Assembly (NCBI GenBank): GCA_038030265.1
Contig: CM075938.1
Span: 2,829,009-2,893,008 of the forward strand
Length of the DNA: 64,000 nt
Direction: 5' to 3'
Source: Corythucha ciliata
Lineage: Eukaryota > Arthropoda > Insecta > Hemiptera > Tingidae
Shown here: positions 34,010-44,880 of the stretch, piece after piece
Position numbering within the stretch: the first letter of the stretch is position 1
Layout: every line of letters starts with the position of its first letter
The notes under the pieces: generated by a model
What the model was told of the DNA's origin: nothing
Database searches by the model: none
What the model saw: only the letters and a program-made list of their open reading frames with translations
Program-made: the position numbers and the translations under genes

Positions 34010-34735
34010 CTTTAAAGCGTGAATTCACTGTAAAATTGAGGAACACCGTGATTCGAAGCGCTGAATTGAGAAAAAAAAAAAACCGCTCATTTCCTACTAA
34101 AATGTAAGGAAAAACAGTAATCTGGTGTGATAAAATGAAGAAAAATGGCTAATGGCCTGAAAAAGTGAGGACTAGCACTAATATTCGTGGCTGAACTGAG
34201 GCGCTAATGAAATGGCTGAAAAGACAATTAATTATTTTCGCCCTAAAAATAGTCGAATTGGCTAACATGACTGCATTCGCACCTGATACTGGTATGATGC
34301 ATTATACAGCACCCTAGGAATAGCCAAACTGACCGTTATGTGGCCTAAGGTTGGCCAAACTGGATATTTATGCCTTTAAAATGGCCAAACTGGCTATTGA
34401 CGCCCTAAGTCAAAATATGGGGTAGCTGCACAAATTGAGAAAAGTGCTAATTCGTGGCTTCGAGCGGCAACTTCGTGCCACTAGGTAATCCCTGGTTTAT
34501 GTTAGTTCTTATACGTGGCTAAAATCAATAAAGCGCGCTGCAATGTGCTGTTTGGGGGGGGGGGGGATGGAGTGCAAATACGTGGCAAAGAACTGAGTGA
34601 AAAGCGCTAATTTTCGGTTGAAATTGAAACGAAGCGCCCAGTTGCGGCTAAAAGTCAGGAAATCACGCTCTTTTGTGATTGAAATTGAGGAAAATATAGC
34701 TGATGTGCGCGGGTAAAATTTAGAAAAAAACGTTC
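34010..34735. repeat. Mixed family A and family B array
   Basis: Family A phrases (AAATTGAGAAAAA, CTAATTCGTGGCT) alternate with family B phrases (AAAATGGCCAAACTGGC near 34380). It is bounded by a G run at 34553-34566 and a C run at 34738-34747. Adjacent occurrence of both families suggests they can exchange or were juxtaposed by insertion. Confidence 0.6.
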
Positions 34736-35091
34736 TACCCCCCCCCCATTACCATTATTGACCTCTTTGGCACGTTTTCGAGCGCTTAGGAATTAACAAA
34801 AAACTCTGTGTGGGAAGGGGGTGTCACCCAACTCATGTTAGTAGTAGTAGTAGAAATTTTATTGTGCAGGTATTGTTGACAGATGAAATACATCAGAATA
34901 CACAGAAACATTCAGTATTAACTATATTGTTTCGCTATGATATTTAAAAGCTAAGATTAATTAAATTTTGAATTCAAGGTGAAGGGAGGGGAAAAATTTT
35001 AAAAAAAAAAACCTCCAGCTTTATACAAAAACTATTGAAAAAAGGGTTCTTAAGTTGAAACGAGGGAACTTCTGTTGTTATTACTTGGGGG

Positions 35092-35802
35092 TCATGATAG
35101 TTCTGATATATTGTGTCTCAGTCTTCTGTGTTTGGCACGAGCTATTGAGTCATAGCGAGCTATTTTAGCGACGAGGGGATTTATTGAACTATGAAATTTT
35201 TTCAACATATTGGAGGATAACTGTTGGATGTAAGGCTTGATAAACGGCATGTCACAATTTTCATGAAGGGTGGAGATTTTCGTGGATTTTGTGCTACCGG
35301 TGCATAAACGTAAACATTTATTTTGAATAATCTGGAGTTTTTTGTAGTTCGAGTCGGACGTGTAACTCCATGCTGAGCAAGAGTACGTTAAGAATGGACG
35401 GATACATGTTTTGTAGATTAACAATTTATTCCTTTGGGACATACCTGATTCGCGCCGCATTAAGGGAAAAAGGAGTCTAACCGAGAGTTTACTCCTATCT
35501 ACCAAATCATTGATGTGGCTTGTAAAATTTAGTTTTGAATCTAGTTTGAGGCCCAAGTATTTTACAGATGAAGAGAACGGTATTTGTTGATTTTCTAGAA
35601 CTATGCTACGATTTAATAATGGCCTGCGTTTTGAATAAATAATAGCTTCTGTTTTAGTACAATTTAGAGAAATTTTCCAGTGAAAGAAGAATTTAATAAT
35701 TTTTGAAAGAATATCGTTCAACCTACGAACTATAGTGTCTACTCTCCAGGAAGACGTGTAAACTGCAGTATCATCCGCGAAAAACGCTATATTTACGTTT
35801 GG
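35092..35802 (-). pseudogene. Jockey-like LINE ORF2, C-terminal half
   Basis: Immediately after the insertion boundary the frame reads PNVNIAFFADDTAVYTS, which contains the RT catalytic FADD (plus-strand 35770-35784). The thumb region follows with LNCTKTEAIIYSKR, VKYLGLKLDSKLNF and the C-terminal QIIQNKCLRLCTG, ending at 35092. This is the continuation of the RT at 42970-43990: the two halves meet in phase if one TG duplication is counted. This half alone is a clean open frame; the separation, not mutation, disables it. Confidence 0.9.
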
Positions 35803-35814
35803 TGCACTGGGAAA

Positions 35815-36260
35815 ACGAGTCGGTTTTTTGGCTCGGTCAAAGTGAATACTTGGTTGGGTTAACCGAACTTTTTGACCAAGTAATGACCGTCTAACTGCGT
35901 TGAATCAAATACTGACCGAGTTCTAGGCCACAATAAGCCATGATGACCGAGTGGACCTGTGAATCACACGAATAATAACCGAGTATCTGGTTAAATAAGG
36001 CACCAACCGAGTCCGTGGCACTCGGTTAAAGACAGCGAGGAGTCAGCGTTACCCGAGTAAGAGAATAATCCCCACTACTTCTCAGTGACCTTCGGATGAT
36101 TTTACCGAGTAAACAGGTTATGGTACAACAAACCCTGTCGACTCGGTTAGAAAATGAATGAATACGGCTGCTCACCCGATGTTTTGACCTAGTGGAAACG
36201 ACCGTTAATTTTAGCTGACCAAGTAGGTTTGTCGGCGGGAAACAAAACTACCGAGTAGCA
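35815..36260. repeat. Left CCGAGT subterminal repeats
   Basis: Motifs ACCGAGT, ACTCGGTTA and GACCGAGT occur a dozen or more times in both orientations in about 450 bases. The cluster reappears at 42690-42950 next to the other terminus, supporting that both ends belong to one element. Confidence 0.75.
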
Positions 36261-36385
36261 CGTGTCTAGTTGGTTTTCGTATTGCGTCAGTCGGATTCGG
36301 GCTAGTCAGTGCTCGTTCAGTGATGAGTGATTAAATAAAAATAACAGGGTTCCATCTATACTGTGCCAATTTCATCATAATAACA

Positions 36386-36592
36386 ATGACCGACGTAGCC
36401 GATTTACTTCGAGAGTGGAAAATTCCTGAAGCGGAAACTAAGGAAATTACAGGTAAGCAATTTTTTTTTACTGTCGCATGTTTTTTTAAGTTTCCATTTT
36501 TAATTATTATATAATAATTTATTAGAACTATAACTTCGGCTTAAACCAGTAGCAGAGCTTAGCCCTCATGCCTGATGATGTGCCTCTCAGCG
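36386..36592 (+). pseudogene. Putative first exons of the element-borne gene (SAM-like N-terminus)
   Basis: ATG at 36386 opens a 67-base segment reading MTDVADLLREWKIPEAETKE and ending at a good donor AG/GTAAGC (36451-36458). A possible 30-base second exon (36563-36592) lies between TTAG and GTGAGC and would keep the phase, adding a stretch with LMPDDVPLS. The pattern of a short SAM-like helix (LLREWKIP) split by an early intron resembles the start of uncharacterised transposon proteins in aphids and other arthropods, as I recall them. The splice model is inferred. The body of the gene between here and 36860 is not recognised. Confidence 0.4.
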
Positions 36593-36859
36593 GTGAGCAA
36601 TTTTTCCTTACTTTTTAACTTGCATTGAAATTATTTGAAGCCCGTCTGTTCCTGCCCTATACGTAGGTAGTTCTCGGAAGTAAATTGAGCATCTAAAAAA
36701 GGCGTCGCGATGAAACACTGTTGTCTATTTGATCTACCTTTCAAACAACAAAACGGACCGGGAGCTCGGACCCGGAAGAGACCGGGAGCGAGTAGTTTTG
36801 GGAATTCAACCATTCTTCTCCAGCAGAAGACAGCTGGGAATCAGTCAGGCAAGCCTACA

Positions 36860-37015
36860 TCGTTACAGATGGTTTCTTATATTCATTCGACGACATTTTA
36901 GAAGCGGTCGATATTTGTTTTTAAAGGCTTTTATATGTGTTTCATCAAAGTTACCTGAATAAATGTGAACATATATTTAGCAACTTCTGCAAACGAAATT
37001 ATTGCTGGTTAATAA
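36860..37015 (+). pseudogene. Putative C-terminal remnant of the element-borne gene
   Basis: One frame reads IVTDGFLYSFDDILEAVDICF, followed after a one-base shift by KAFICVSSKLP and then NKCEHIFSNFCKRNYC. A 'D.FLY..D..LEAVD.CFK.F' region followed by 'YP...C..IW.FIQ' is, to my memory, the C-terminal signature of SAM-containing uncharacterised transposon proteins. With the exon at 36386 it suggests an internally deleted gene. Frame shifts mark it as a pseudogene. Family assignment is tentative. Confidence 0.35.
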
Positions 37016-37661
37016 TGCAATTCCTTGTTCGCTTTAATACCTTCATTATAGACAGGGGTGGGCAAAATACTTTGAAAATGTATTTTAAATACAAAGCCCA
37101 AAATACTTTCAAAAATGTATTTTAAATACTGAAATACAAATACTTTTTGAAATGTATTTTGAACAAAATACAAATACAATTTAAAATACTTTTCAAAAAT
37201 TCGATTTCGATGGCAAATAGTGCGAAAAATACGAAAAATAAATAATTCAAAAATATTAGGACCTTCAATAGACAAGTTTACAAAATGTAGCTGCGCGAAA
37301 TGGCCCTGCTGCCGATGCGCAAAAAAAGTAGACAAGTTATCACCAAGTATTTAGTACCGAACCGGCGAGCACTTGGGGCTCGTGAGCTGAAAAGGAGGTG
37401 AGACCGACTGTAAAAGGAATGTCGGGGGGAGGGATAGCTCTGGGCCAGTTAGCTGAATTGCATTACAGCTGAATAACCCATACTTTCCCAATAATTTCCA
37501 CACTAAAGGCCTAATTACACCAACCGAGTAACTCGGCCGAGTGGCTAGGCCGAGTACTGGGCCGAGACCGGGCAGAGACAAAATCACATGTTATTCACTC
37601 GGCCGAGTACTTTCTGTGGTGATTACACATAGGTTTTACTCGGTACGTGTAATTCGGCCTT

Positions 37662-37840
37662 AACGAGGAATTTTACGCGTTTCGGCTCTCCCTCCTTCCC
37701 CCGAACTACTCCTCCCTCTCCACTTTTTCGAAAAATAAAAACGTTTATCGAAGGATACTATTACTTCATAGTTTCGTTTAAAATACGGTGTCGCTAGGTT
37801 TACTTGGTGAATGATGGTGAATTTTTAAATTTGTTTACCC
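37662..37840 (+). repeat. Direct repeat, left copy (partner 42254-42410)
   Basis: Shared landmarks in the same order and orientation: AACGAGGAATT, CTCTCCACTTTTTCGAAAAA, AAAACGT..ATCGAA, CTATTAC or GTTATTAC, GGTGTC.CTAG and TGGTGAATG. Identity is roughly 75-80% by eye. The nested hAT element at 37952-42235 lies between the copies. Confidence 0.65.
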
Positions 37841-38049
37841 TTATTTTCACCCGCTTCCCTTGACCTGGAATGGCTGGTTAACGAACTTAGGATAGGGCTC
37901 TGTATGATCTATTTTTGTGCCAAGTTTCCATCCGCTAGCATCATTTTTGCGCATTGGCGGATTTAAAGGGGGGCTATAGGGACTTAGCCCGCCTAATTGG
38001 TCGTATTAGTCCCCCCAAGATGTTTATTTTCGAGCCCCTTTTCCAAAAA

Positions 38050-39430
38050 CTGTCCAAACGCCGAAAATGGCAGCGTCTGTAGGGCGACATTGGCAGTGTT
38101 TCCAGAACGAAATTGACTGTTTTGATCGACGATATTGATAGTTTCCATTACTCTGATACAAAACTTCGTAATCAAGGTTTGGGATACTCGTTATGTTGGT
38201 CAAAATTGTCAGTTCCTGAGGAAAAATTGACAGTATTGTAAGTCGAAATTGACAGTTTCAAGTACGACAATCACAGTTATGAATATTGAAATTGACAGTA
38301 TCTATCTAGGGTGAAATTGGAAATCTCGAGGACGAAATTGACAGTTTATAGGATGCAATTATCAGTTTTAGGACGACATTGATAGTTTTGACAACGAAAT
38401 TTACAATTTCCTGGACAAAATGGACAGTATCAGGAAGGAATTGACTGTTTCCCGAACAAATGCAAGTTGATAGTTTCCAGGGCGAAATTGACAGTTTTGA
38501 ATGATTCTTAAACGAAATTGACAGTTTTGAATGATTCTTAAACGAAATTGACAGTTTGTAGGACGAAATTGGTAGTTTCAGGACGACACTGATAGGTTTA
38601 GCGGCGAAAGTGACTGTTTCTGGGGCGAAATTTACAATACTAGGAAGAAATTGACAGTTTAAAAGACGAAATTAACAGTTTCCAGGATGAAATTCACGGT
38701 TTGAAGAACAAAATTGACAGTTTCCAGGACGAAATCTTCAGATTTGAACATTTACTTGACAATTTATAGGGCGAAATTGACAGTTTAGAACGACGAAATT
38801 GACAGTTTCTAGTACTCGACTGTTTCCGGTGAAGAAGCTTTAAAACCGTCAGTTTCAGAAATCCCTTGACACAGTTTCTAGGAAGAAACTGGCAGATTCG
38901 AGGACGAAATTGACAGTTTGTAGGGCGAAATTGCGGCAGTTTTAGAATGATATCGGTATAGTATTGGCGACGAAATTGACAGTTTTGAATAACGAAATTG
39001 ACCTTCATAGGACAAAATTGACAGTGTTAGATCGATACTGATAGTTTCAACTAGAAATTTACAGTCCCCAGGACGAAATTGACAGTTTTTTGAGACAACA
39101 TTGACTGTTATTTATGACGAAATAGACAGTTTCTCGGGTGATATTGACAGTTCCCAGACCGAAATTGACAGTTTACAGGACGGAATTGTTTTGAGAGTTT
39201 TAGGAACTCGACTGTTTCAGGTGAAGGGGCCCAAAAGCCTCAAGTTGTGAGTCCGAATGGTCTGCTGCTGAATCCCGAAATGAAGTTTTGTGATCTGTTG
39301 TGTAGGAGGAAATTGACAGATTCCAAGTCAAGACTGTCAGTTTCTGGGGCAAAATTGAGAGTTTTTTAAATACGAAATTATCAGTTTTAAGGACGATATT
39401 GACAGTTCGACCGAAACTGACAGTTGCCGA
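38050..39430. repeat. Degenerate ~20-bp array, family C
   Basis: The unit GACGAAATTGACAGTTTC or close variants (AAATTGACAGTTT core) recurs dozens of times, commonly about 20-30 bases apart. Within it a ~26-bp stretch near 38490-38550 is exactly duplicated (GAATGATTCTTAAACG), a sign of local tandem duplication. Confidence 0.8.
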
Positions 39431-39469
39431 GGGAGGAATTAAGAAAATCCATACGGTCTGAAACCAGAA

Positions 39470-41680
39470 TTCTCGTCAGTGACTGAGTTTGCAATTGCGT
39501 GACTAGTCGTTTTGGTGATAGTTAGGGTACGAATCGTCAGTTCAGCCATTTTTAAGGCATGAATGCGGTCAATTTAGCCATTATTGGAACGCGAGTGGTC
39601 GTTTTCCAAGGCGCAAATCTGGCAGTATAGCCATTGTGGAGGTGGGGGGGGGAGGCGTGAATTGTCAATACGATCAGCAGCCCGTTTTAGGGCTTGTCCA
39701 ATCTGTTCTACCACTTTCAAGGGACGAATTGTCGTTGTCCCTGACGCTTTCCAAAGAGCGCGAATGACCAGTTTGACCATTTTTAGGCCGAAACTTTGAA
39801 GATTTAAATTTTTAAGGAGTTTGGTTATTTCAGAGCACGAATCGTCAGTTCAGTCATTTTCAATGGCCCGGAATTGATTTTTTGGCCTTTTCCAAGGTGC
39901 GAGTCGTCGTTTTAGGCATTTCCAAGGCACAATTCGTCATTTTAGCCATTTTTAGGGCTTGAATAGTCCGTTTGACTATTTCCAGGGGACGAATCGTCCG
40001 TGAAGTCAATTTTAGGGTGCGAACGGTTAGTTTAGCAATTTATAAGGCATGAATCGCTAGATTCACCATTTTTCGAATGGTTCGCACGAGAAAAAAATTG
40101 TTTTTGGCGCAGTGGAATCCGTGAAATTGCTATTTTAGGTCCAACCAGCAGCAAGTCACATTAGACATTTTAATGGCATGAATCGTCAGTTAAGGCATTT
40201 CCAAGACGCAAACTATTAGTTCTGCTATTTGTAGGGCACAAATCGTCTGAATTTTTATCCATTTTCCATTCCATTTTTGCACTACAAATGGTAAGTTTCG
40301 CCATTTCACTGGCACGAATGAGCACATTTAGCCATTTTTAGGGCGTGATTTGCCAATAAAGCAATTTTATAGCAATTAATAGTTTCAAATCAAAAAGTTT
40401 ATCCAGTCCATGAGGTGCATGTAGCTAACGCTGGTTGGTGGGGGGAGGGGGTTCGGTAAGGACGGCCCATGCTCGATGCGCAATCGCAAGTGGTCAGTTT
40501 ATCGCTTGAAGGGTGCAAATAGCCCTGTTTTGCCAATTTTTGGGTGCCGATAGCCACTTTGAAGGCGCGAATCGTCTGTTTAGCCTCTGTAGAGCACGAA
40601 CGATCAGTTAGGCCATTTTTAGACCGTGAATGACTGGTACGAGTTGAGTATGCCATTTACAGGGCGTAAATAGCCAGTTTTTAAGGCCAGGATCGTCAGC
40701 TTATAGACATTTTTAAGGCGTGAAGGCTCAGTATGGCTATTTCTGACGCGCGAATGGCCAATTTTGCCATTTTAAGGACATGAATCATCTGCTTAGGGAT
40801 TTTAAAAGTGCGAATTTTGTCAGTTTAACCATTCATCATAGGCCGCATAGAGTCAGTTTTACCAATAATAACCAGTTTGGAATAGCCAGTTTGCCATTTT
40901 AACGCTGCCAGTATTCCTAGGACATGAATCCGTCATTTTAGTCAATTTTATGCTGTTACGAACTCAGTTTTGACATTTTCATTGCGTGAATTATTAGTTT
41001 AACCATTTAGAAACGCAAACAGTCAGTTCTGCCATTTTTTTAAGGGTGCGAATAGTCCGTCACGCCATTTATGGGATGCGAATGGTCAGCTTGCCATTTC
41101 TAGGGCGCAAATCCGTCAGTATAGTCATTAATAGAGAGTGAATAGCCAGTGTGATATTTTCAGAGCATGAATAGTCAGTTTTTCAATTTTTAAGGTTCGT
41201 GAAGTCTGTTGGGTCATTTATAATAAGCGCGAAGTTTTGCTTTTTTAAGGACGCAATTAGTCCCGTCAAGCCAACGCCCTAATGGTCAGTTTGGGCATTC
41301 TTGACGCGCAAATGTTTTATTTTGGAATAATACTTAGGGCAGGACAGGAATACTCTGGTTAGGGATTTGCGGAGCGTGAATTGTTAGTTTGCCCATTTTT
41401 AGAGCGCGTTACGCCAGCTTGGCCACTTTTACAGCGGTATAATCGCTAGTTTTAGCCAATTGTAGCTAGTGAATGGAAGATTTTGTCAGTTTCATAGCGG
41501 GATTGACGATCTTTTCATGCATTTTCAGGGCTGCACGAACCGTCAGTCTAGCCACTTTTAGACCGCGTGAAGTTCGTTGGGCTTTTTTTTAGAGCGGTAA
41601 TTGCCAGTTTGGCCATTTTTAAGGCGTTTTAAGGTGGGAATAGGCAGTGAATTGTTAGCAAGCCATTTTTGATAGAGCGA
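39470..41680. repeat. Degenerate ~30-bp array, family B (inverted)
   Basis: The unit GGCGCGAATCGTCAGTTTAG followed by CCATTTTTA is the reverse complement of the 26320-27133 array. About 70 units with heavy divergence form the longest single array in the window. Short frames inside are repeat translations only. Confidence 0.8.
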
Positions 41681-41759
41681 AGGACATAATTTCATAAGCT
41701 TCTCCCTTGACTAAATCTTGGATCCGCGTCTGGACCCCGCGATATTTTGTTTTTAAAAA

Positions 41760-42150
41760 CAGCCAGAGCCATGCAATTTCTCTTTAAAATGAGCCAGTAC
41801 GCTAATTTATCCTTTAAAATGGCGTGAAATCCCGTTAAATTGGCTTGTCTTATTGGAGCCAGCCCCACGAAATTGGTTTCTGACCTACGAAATCCGACAA
41901 ATTTGGTCTCAAATAGTGCCAAACCGGCAAATTTTGTTATTGAAGTAGCCAAAACCACGAAATTGGGTTTTGCGGTGTGTTCAATCCGTGATATTGGGAC
42001 ATCGAAAGTGTCTAATGAGCGGAATTGCATTCATGAAGAGTCAACCCCTTGCAAATTGGCTTTTTAGGGAGACAATTCTGTGACATTAGTGTTTTGAGCG
42101 AGGGAAACCTTTGAAATTCGTTCTGAGAGCAAAAATCCACCAAATTTGGA
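41760..42150. repeat. Family D array
   Basis: Units of the type AAATTGGTTTTTGA..AGCCA and CCAAACCGGCAAATTTTG with a spacing of about 31 bases, similar to 24320-24625 and 58550-59090. It is followed by a G run at 42171-42181. Confidence 0.6.
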
Positions 42151-42253
42151 ATTTGACTTGGTCTGTTAGAGGGGGGGGGGGATCATGAGCTCAGGGCTAA
42201 GCCCCTCTAGACATTATACCTAAAATCCGCTCGTGTTTTTGCGGCAGTTGTGC

Positions 42254-42410
42254 TAACGAGGAATTCAGAACTTCCACCTCCCACCATGACTACCCTTCTC
42301 TCTCCACTTTTTCGAAAAATGAAAACGTCAATCGAAAGCTGTTATTACACCGGGTTTTTGTGCCAAATATGGTGTCACTAGATTAGGTTATACTGGTGAA
42401 TGGGGGCGAA
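42254..42410 (+). repeat. Direct repeat, right copy (partner 37662-37840)
   Basis: Same landmarks as the left copy, in the same order. The nested element lies between them. Confidence 0.6.
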
Positions 42411-42689
42411 GAAGTGGAAACTAAAAAACGTTGAAATTGGAAGTATTTGTATTTTGTATTTGTATTTTCGTTGAGTGTGAAATACAAAATACTTTTGAAA
42501 ATGTATTTCAAATACAAAGCCCAAAATACTTTCAAAAATGTATTTTAAATACAGAAATACAAATACTTTTCCAAAAGTATTTAAATACAATTACAAAATA
42601 CGTATTTTGTATTTAAAATACAAAGTATTTTAAATACTCAAGTATTTTGCCCACCCCTGATTATAGAGCAGGTACGGTTAATTCATTGC

Positions 42690-42950
42690 AACAACCGAGC
42701 AAGAAAATGACAAGAAACCTAGTGAGATTGGTTATTTTTTACCAAGCTTGGCTAGGTCATCTGTTAAAACAACCGAGTGAGTCGGATAAAATTAACCGTG
42801 TGTACTCGGTATAATATGACCGAGTAACTCGGTTAATAATGTTATGATTTGGTTGAATACTTTTTACCAAGCTACTTGGTTGATGATGAAATGACTCGGG
42901 TGCAAATTTTTGACCGAGTAAGCTCAGTTAAATTCAACCGAGTTTTGAGC
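42690..42950. repeat. Right CCGAGT subterminal repeats
   Basis: AACCGAGC, CCGAGTGAGTCGG, ACCGAGTAACTCGGTTA, CAACCGAGTTTTG and similar motifs next to the right CACTG terminus, mirroring 35815-36260. Confidence 0.75.
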
Positions 42951-42969
42951 TGTTTTTTCTCCCAGTGTG

Positions 42970-44880
42970 ATGTGGGAATGTCGTTAATAAATAAAATGAA
43001 CAAGAGTGGTGCAAGAATAGATCCTTGGTGAACTCCAGCGCAGCAAATGTGCAACGAGAAGTTGGCTGTGTTTACAGTCACAAAGAATTTCCTGTCCCTG
43101 AGGTAAGCTGTAATAATTTTGATGAGATAAACAGGGAAGTTAAGTTTTATTAATTTATATAGCAAGCCATAATGCCAAACTGTATCGAATGCTTTTTGGA
43201 CGTCAAGTAAAACCATTCCCGTGTGTTTACGCTCGTTGAAGCGATGAGTGACGTCGTCCACAACTCGGCACAGCTGTGCTTGAGTCGAGTGACCAGCTCG
43301 AAACCCGAATTGTTCGTTACACAATATGTTGGATGCAACAGTATAGCTTAGTAGCCGGGATTGGATTAATTTTTCGAATACCTTGCTGAGAGTGGGCAAG
43401 AGACTGATAGGACGGTAGCTTGATAGCAGCGAGGGATTTTTGCCAGGCTTGTGCAAAACAATGACTTTAGCCATTTTCCAGAATTTCGGGAAGTACCCTA
43501 AAAACAATATTTTATTGAATAATTTTGATAAAAATACCAAGGCTTTTCGTGGGAGTTGTTTTAAAAGAATGTTGCTTATCGTGTCGTGGCCGGGAGATTT
43601 ATTACTAGGCCGAGCCTTAATACAGAGAGAAACTTCTTTAGGAGTAACAAGTTTTACCTCAGTAGGAGCGTGGTTAGCTGTTTTTAGGAATCTACGGACA
43701 CCCCTGTTGACTACATTGTTGTGATTCGCGGAACTGAGAGACTGAGTAGTTCTTGGCACGTGCTCGAAGTGCTTTGCAAAAGCGTTGGCTTTTTCAAGCG
43801 ACGATGAAAGCTGAACATTGTTTTCCGTGATAGTTGGTATTACACGGCTGGACTTACCCCTACTGAAGTACTTAGTAACCATCCAAAAAGCTGAATTAGT
43901 AGGCTTAAGCGAAGAAAGGAAGGAGTGCCAATTTAAATTTCTGAAATTCCTAATCAAGGCTTTAATAGTATTTTGAAGAAGATTGACCATTTTTTTGAAT
44001 GTAGGGTTATTTGATTTTTGACTGTATTTTTTTAAAAATAGTTTTTCATATTAATAAGCATTAGAATATGGGATGGAAGTGTTTTGTTTGACGGGGGGGA
44101 ACAACGAGGTATGTTTTGATCAGCGGCCGGTACGACAAGCTTGGTAAACTGTTCAACAGCAAGGTCCAAATCTGACTCACTAGAAATTGGGGGATTAGGG
44201 CTGATGCGTGAGTTAATGTAATTTTTGAAACCCTTCCAGTCTGCCTTACGGAAGTTGAATTTGTTTGTACTACTCCCTGTGGAGAATCTATCACTTATTT
44301 TAAACGAAATAGGATTGTGATCAGAATTTAGTGCAGATAGACTTTCTATTGAGGAAATATTGTTGACGTTTTTGCTGAGAACTAGATCTTCTATTTGCAG
44401 GAGGATAGTGTGTCGGTGCGACTGGTGCATGTATGTCGAAAGCCATTTTTAATGACATACTTAAGAGCAATTTACCAGCAGTATTGTTGCGAGCGCAGTG
44501 CCATGACACATTTGTGGCATTCAGATCACCCAAAATAAGTACACGCGGACCTAAAGCTAACAGAGATTGTAACTCCATCTTGAAATTATTTCGCGTTGGC
44601 GGCCTATAAGCAGAAATTATATGACAGTGCAAACTGGCAGCATGTACGGTGACGCCAATTGCCTCGATAGAATTTAATTGAGGCAATCTTAGTTCAGAGT
44701 GCGAAAGCGAATTATGAATGAGAAGAGCCACTCCTCCCCCTCTACTGTCACGATCATTTCTATAGACCGCAAATTCGGGAATGTTTAAACGTTTTGTTCT
44801 ATCCAGACGAGTTTCGTTCAACGAGCAAATTCTTATTTGTAATGTTTTAAGTAGAGAACAGAGTTCCTCTAATTTATTTT
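42970..44880 (-). pseudogene. Jockey-like LINE ORF2, endonuclease and N-terminal RT half
   Basis: Minus strand, beginning just inside the end of ORF1 with LQWNCCTSKNKLEEL. The APE endonuclease shows SLNETRL (catalytic Glu), IISAYRPPT, ILGDLNATNVSW and, after a frameshift near 44420, SDHNPISFK. RT follows with KARPSNKSPGHD, KPGKNPSLLSSYRPISLLP, FGFRAGHSTQAQL, MVLLDVQKAFDTVWH and GVHQGSILAPLLFILFIND. It then breaks at IPTS where the CACTG element entered (42967). The endonuclease frameshift means the LINE was probably also dead by mutation. ORF2 would cut target DNA and copy the element's RNA. Confidence 0.9.

Larger units (their letters stand above)
37952..42235. mobile_element. Innermost hAT-type element packed with arrays
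   Basis: The left end is CATTGGCGGATTTAAAGG; the right end, reverse complemented, CACGAGCGGATTTTAGG. It is flanked by a perfect 8-bp duplication TTTTTGCG at 37944-37951 and 42236-42243. GGCTTAGCCC-type sequence occurs just inside both ends in inverted orientation. Almost the whole 4.3 kb is repeats: family C (38050-39430), family B inverted (39470-41680) and family D (41760-42150), in that order. No transposase. The TIRs are imperfect, so recognition rests mainly on the TSD and the shared GCGGATTT core. Confidence 0.75.
37053..42659. mobile_element. hAT-type element nested in the CACTG element
   Basis: The termini are CAGGGGTGGGCAAAATAC at the left and its inverted counterpart ending CCACCCCTG at 42659. 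A perfect 8-bp duplication ATTATAGA lies at 37045-37052 and 42660-42667. Both ends have AT-rich palindromic subterminal DNA built from AAATACAAATAC phrases (37060-37200 and 42440-42640). Some of it is also directly repeated between the two ends. Without the nested element inside, this would be a ~1.3-kb non-autonomous hAT. No transposase is present. Confidence 0.9.
35805..42967. mobile_element. CACTG-TIR DNA transposon (CMC-like) with CCGAGT subterminal repeats
   Basis: The left end is CACTGGGAAAAC and the right end, reverse complemented, CACTGGGAGAAAAA. It is flanked by TG at 35803-35804 and 42968-42969, and excision restores the RT reading frame of the host LINE. CACTR termini with a 2-3-bp duplication fit the CMC (CACTA/Mirage/Chapaev) group. 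Both ends carry clusters of CCGAGT/ACTCGG units (35815-36260 and 42690-42950), like the subterminal transposase-binding repeats of CACTA elements. The interior has remnants of a spliced gene at 36386-37015 and a nested hAT-type element. No catalytic transposase core is visible. Confidence 0.8.
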
